A stretch of 64,000 bases of DNA from Branchiostoma floridae (taxonomy: Eukaryota; Chordata; Leptocardii; Amphioxiformes; Branchiostomatidae), in NCBI RefSeq assembly GCF_000003815.2, contig NC_049996.1, positions 11,636,856-11,700,855 of the forward strand, read 5' to 3'. The translations under genes were made by a program, and so were the position numbers. Every line of letters starts with the position of its first letter. Within the stretch, counting starts at the first letter, position 1. Positions 60,460-64,000 of the stretch are shown in pieces. The notes under the pieces are model-generated. The model ran no database searches. It was not told the DNA's origin and saw only the letters and a list, made by a program, of their open reading frames with translations.

Positions 60460-60842
60460 GTAACTTAAGAACCTATGTGTGGATTGTGAATGATATCTGA
60501 TACGTGTGTATGTGTTGGGAAGGCCAAGGAGATTATAGCCAAGACGAAGGTCAAGGTCGTTTTAGGGCCACCTGGTGTGCCCTCGGCACTGCAGCAAGAT
60601 TTCCGGTTTTTTTATCTTCTGTCCTGGACATGCTGTGGTACTATTGCTATTGTCCAAGCCCACAGAGGAGTCTAGTGCAGACACGTATTAAAACGTTAGT
60701 ACATTTTCTCACGTTGTAAAAAGCACAAACCACAGTCAACCGATATCGCTGCGTCTGCGGTACTGGGCCTCTTGCCAACATCTAGCAGACTCCTGGACCC
60801 AAATTCCTGGTCTGGTAACAGTTGGGGCAAGATTTTAACTCG

Positions 60843-60932
60843 ATATCCAAGCAGATGTTGGGAGAGGAGATTGCAGCGTTTTGTATGCGTTCCGTTTTGT
60901 ACCCGTTTCCCGTCCAACATCTGCTTGGAGAT
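60843..60932. mobile_element. 90-bp hairpin element (CCAAGCAGAT family)
   Basis: ATATCCAAGCAGATGTTGGGA at the left and TCCAACATCTGCTTGGAGAT at the right are inverted with little mismatch. The terminal CCAAGCAGAT is shared with the 50.5- and 58.2-kb elements. Confidence 0.7.
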
Positions 60933-60994
60933 TGGGGAAATCTTGTATTCCCAAATCATGGTCCTGCTTAGCTCTATGCACAAATTAACGAATT

Positions 60995-61075
60995 GTACAT
61001 CACAATTAACAATTAACAGATTAACAATTAACCAATTAGAGAGTGGGATTGTTAGTGGTTCGAACAATTAGAGAG
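60995..61075. repeat. Short ATTAAC-rich low-complexity run
   Basis: CAATTAACAATTAACAGATT followed by AACAATTAACCAATTAGAGA. Overlapping TTAAC words resemble HNF1 half sites but are better explained as a simple repeat. Confidence 0.6.
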
Positions 61076-61181
61076 GGTTGTTTCATTTACGTTGCATCCC
61101 TCTGTTTTGACGGAGGTGGGCAGGGCTACGGGATTAGTCTATTGTTGTTACCAGTGTTTATTCAATGCAATCCTATATCTA

Positions 61182-61249
61182 TGACGTCATTAAGTAGGAG
61201 GACCCACTGTGCGTTGAACACCTGTTGATAGGACACCAGAATGACGTCA
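61182..61249. promoter_or_regulatory. Two CRE sites exactly 60 bp apart
   Basis: ATGACGTCAT occurs at 61181-61190 and 61241-61250 (CRE cores 61182-61189 and 61242-61249). Identical 10-bp palindromes, the optimal CREB/ATF form. About 1.1 kb upstream of the first-exon candidate. Confidence 0.55.
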
Positions 61250-61904
61250 TTCATTCATTCACGCCTTCTCTTTATCGGATGGTGACCGCTGTGCAACTAA
61301 AATTGAAATATTGTGACCCTTGATTTAAAGAAAATTACAATATAATGCAAAATGTAAAAGCACGATTTAGAGGACAAAACCTGCGAAACGTCCTTCAGGA
61401 AATTTGTTGAGCGATTGTCAAATGTTTTGTCGCTCAGCGGGCGTAGCCTTCAGTGGAAACGGGTGTATCACATTCTCTAATGATAGGTTATTACGTTCAT
61501 GTGGTTTAATTAGTTAGAACGAGGAGGTTAAAAAAAGGACCTCCTTGGTTAGAAAATGTCTTTGTATGTCTAAGTGCCGGCTTGAGGGCACCACATACAC
61601 GGCCTAGTCAAAAGTTACAGTTTTCCCAGCAATACCTTAATGGCATAGATAAAAATTCGAGAGTGAAGATGAGTCTTACGTAAAATGATTTAGAAATAAA
61701 GAAGCATCTATGTCCGTACTCCTAGGCGTTTTTATTGCCACATTTCAATCAGGTTGTCCAGGTATACCTTGACAATAACAAAGTGTCAGTTTCAATCACA
61801 CGACTATCCTATATTCACAAGTGGGCGTCTATCATTGTCACTTCATCCCAACATTATAAATCAAGCTGAACAATTATCTCAAGTCATTTACAGAGCGTTA
61901 AATC

Positions 61905-62176
61905 TTTTTTTGCAGTGTTCAGCAAACGTAAACACGAAGTTGCCCCCCACCTGAGAATGGACTCGTCTCCACTTGACATTCGATCTGACGTCACGTATGT
62001 CATAAAATGTTTCTGCATAACCTAAATCTTTTTCTTCAGTGTTAATCAGCACTAAAGCATATTACAACAAACAAAGAATTTATTTTTTTTTACATTCAAA
62101 GTTCAGCAAACAAAAACATTACCCCCTGCGTGAAGAATGGACTCGTCTCCATTTGACCTTGCGACCCTGACGTCAT
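61905..62176. repeat. 180-bp tandem duplication carrying a CRE in each copy
   Basis: GTTCAGCAAAC, AGAATGGACTCGTCTCCA and CTGACGTCA occur in order in both copies: AGAATGG at 61954 and 62134, CRE TGACGTCA at 61986-61993 and 62168-62175. The intervening sequence has diverged while the CREs are intact. The second copy abuts the candidate first exon. Confidence 0.8.
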
Positions 62177-62376
62177 ATGTGGCTCGGCAGGACGTGAGTG
62201 TAGACATGAGACCCACTGGTTTGTGCTGGAGGCAAGCCGTTCAACACAAGCTAGCTGCGATCAACAACTCCCTAAACCGTTCTCCTAGCCAGTGACAGCA
62301 GGACTCACGCTGGAGACGCCTTCGGAGACACCTACGATGACCGCCGAGGAGCGGAAGAAGACGACGAAGCGGGACG
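62177..62376 (+). CDS. Candidate first exon of a plus-strand gene (CDS 62337-62376)
   Basis: A GC-balanced segment below the CRE pair ends in a consensus donor (GGGACG|GTAAGG, last exon base 62376). ATG at 62337 has A at -3, and an in-frame TAG lies upstream at 62286-62288, so it is the first start in this frame. The exon encodes MTAEERKKTTKRD plus one base (phase 1). A tiny, basic, MTA-starting exon 1 in phase 1 is reminiscent of HIF-alpha/EPAS1-type bHLH-PAS genes, where the bHLH begins in exon 2, but thirteen residues cannot decide the family. Other basic N termini are equally possible. The rest of the gene would lie beyond the window or further in. ACGTG at 62192 is an HRE/E-box-like core. 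Confidence 0.4.
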
Positions 62377-62544
62377 GTAAGGGCTTGCGGCGAGCGTTCC
62401 CCTGTGTACCAACCCCTGAACCTGGCCGTTGGAAAATTACCCTGTCTTTTGACTCGCTCCTGACGTTACAGACGGTTTCATGCCCTGTTTACGACGGCGT
62501 GACTTTGCTAGATATGTTCTCTACGTGTCCATGCCTGTATTCTG

Positions 62545-63240
62545 AGAGAATCCGGGTCGGTATTTGACCGTGTGGCCGTTGTTTTGTCTGTCCCAGTTTA
62601 AGCTTGGCAGAGGAGTTGGTTCCTCTGTATGTCTGTTGACCCCGATTGACCTTATACTTAGGACGTGTCCTCATGAGGTCAGATGTACGTCCTATCATAA
62701 TTTTGACCCAGTCAGACATTGTTCATTTTTATTACTCTGTCAATGTAGCTCAAATCAAGTACAGTTTCTTATTATTTAAACACATAATCTTCAGTTGCAT
62801 TTACTTGTAACTTTAAGTTATAATATTGTAAAGAACATTTGTGAAGTTACAGTATAATGTTAGACATTGGGTTTTAAACCTATATCATTAGCAAGAGATT
62901 TTTCCAATGTTTGTGTTGTATTAGGGAATTCGGGACAGTATTTGACCGTATGACTGTTGTTTTGTCTGCGGGCATGCCTTTCCCAAGCCATGACAGTGGA
63001 GTGCGCTCCTCTGTTAGTGTTACATCTGTTGTCTGTTGACCCACATCAACTTTATGGGACGTGTCCTCATGAGGTCAGATCTACATCATCAGTACATGGT
63101 ATCATTTACCCAATCAGACCCTGGCCTTTACCATGGCTCATGGCTTCCCATACCAAACATTTCGAGTACACAAAACGTTATGTATTAAAGTTATATAAAG
63201 GACAATAGTGAAGTATAACGCTAGGCATTGCTTTGCTAAG
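62545..63240. repeat. ~390-bp diverged tandem duplication
   Basis: GTATTTGACCGT, CGTTGTTTTGTCTG (TTGTTTTGTCTG in copy 2), TGTCTGTTGACCC and GGACGTGTCCTCATGAGGTCAGAT occur in order at 62560-62684 and 62939-63080. The shared 23-mer starts at 62661 and 63057. Similarity continues weakly to the GTGAAGT segments near 62842 and 63209. Copy 1 contains TGACCCCGATTGACCT (62637-62652), a DR4 nuclear-receptor arrangement, lost in copy 2. Lies in the first intron of the candidate plus-strand gene. Confidence 0.8.
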
Positions 63241-64000
63241 TCAGCTTTTGACCATGACTTTGGCCTTCTTGTGCAAACAAGTATTCTTTAGAAAGCCTGA
63301 AGTGGTCACGTTTTGTGGCTGGGCCACTGAACTTTTGGGTAGTCCTTATAACCACTTATTTATATGATTATTATACTGTACAACCAAGCATCAAATCCAA
63401 ATTGTAATTTTTACAGGAACCATAATGATCATTTTAAACATTGAAAATGTGCAAAATTATGCAAATGTATTAGTCTATTTGTGTATATATTTCTGTAACT
63501 TTGTATCTTACCTTTGTTGACACAGAGCATGCAATTGCTTATGTTATTTCTACTTTCAATATTTTGTTTTCTAAGTATCATCAAAAATTGTGCATGTCAT
63601 ATTTGTATGTCTGTATACATCATACCTACACACAGCAAGTCCAGCTTTACCTGTTTTCTGAGATCGATTTAGCATATCCTGATAAATCCACCCTCAGATC
63701 CGGACTGTTCATACAAGGATACACGTATCCCGTTATACCCTGAATGTGGATATATCAAGATATAAACAAATCCTGGTATGAATTCAATGGCGTCATAGAC
63801 AGTTTCTGACTGGTTCAGAACAAAATTTCACTGGCCCGTATTGCTTTTTTACTTGCTGCAGGAAAATACTTATTTGTCAGTAACACTAGTTAATAGAAAA
63901 ATGCTTCAAAGCATGTACAATATCTACTCAGATCTACCCTTGGGAACAATCGCACACGCCATTACAGTATAGGACGGGAACATGCTTGCCCGATAGGCAC
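63241..64000. other. A/T-rich spacer / possible intron
   Basis: No exon seen. An octamer ATGCAAAT lies at 63459-63466. Short frames are unsupported. Confidence 0.35.

Noticed and set aside
60995-61035. HNF1 site cluster
   Set aside because: Explained by a short ATTAAC-type simple repeat.

Overview
The window looks like non-coding DNA from a cephalochordate (amphioxus, Branchiostoma) nuclear genome. It is about 60% A+T by eye, has no prokaryotic gene structure, and is full of short TIR elements, tRNA-derived SINEs and minisatellites. The organism call is an inference: the ACATGTA-rich style, the GCGGT-rich 250-bp TIR element and the CCAAGCAGAT-ended MITEs resemble repeats I associate with amphioxus. 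I could not search a database.

No complete protein-coding gene is visible. Open frames are short and mostly lack codon structure. The best gene evidence lies at two edges of an apparently divergent interval. On the minus strand, a non-coding first-exon candidate with a perfect donor (CAG-free CCTG|GTAAGT form) ends at 53803, just downstream of a CRE-containing GC-rich promoter candidate. About 10 kb further on is a GC3-rich exon candidate (43214-43411) with an acceptor, a strong-Kozak ATG and a GTAAGC donor. On the plus strand, a short first coding exon (62337-62376, ending in GTAAGG) lies below four full CRE sites. Its basic 13-residue start is compatible with, but does not prove, a bHLH-PAS/HIF-alpha-type exon 1. 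A weaker pair of minus-strand exon candidates is at 47995-48186.

Layout: 1-43 kb is a mixture of A/T-rich spacer, mobile elements and many 200-900 bp CpG-containing, sequence-complex blocks that look like cis-regulatory or conserved non-coding DNA (for example 4.1, 5.8, 7.2, 8.3, 13.1, 16.6, 25.1-26.05, 27.2 and 37.8 kb). If the minus-strand gene is real, most of this would be intron or downstream regulatory landscape. Tandem repeats are at 3.5 kb (25 bp), 12.3-13.1 kb (150 bp), 14.6-15.8 kb (42/43 bp), 18.5 kb (AT)n, 23.6 kb (CCAA)n and 41.15 kb (GTGA)n. A roughly 490-bp near-perfect palindrome sits at 30.85-31.34 kb. TIR elements are at 0.5, 3.0, 22.4, 27.9, 35.2, 50.5, 51.8, 52.7, 58.2 and 60.8 kb, and SINEs at 2.3, 36.2, 57.2, 57.4 and 60.0 kb.

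I did not find an undescribed biological system. The most notable observations are the CRE cluster above the 62.3-kb exon, the duplicated nuclear-receptor-site segment after it, the long foldback at 31 kb, a perfect RFX X-box at 8288, a palindromic POU/homeodomain site at 21944, and repeated GCCATAAA (Cdx/posterior-Hox-like) motifs. All functional statements about regulatory sites are inference from motif match.
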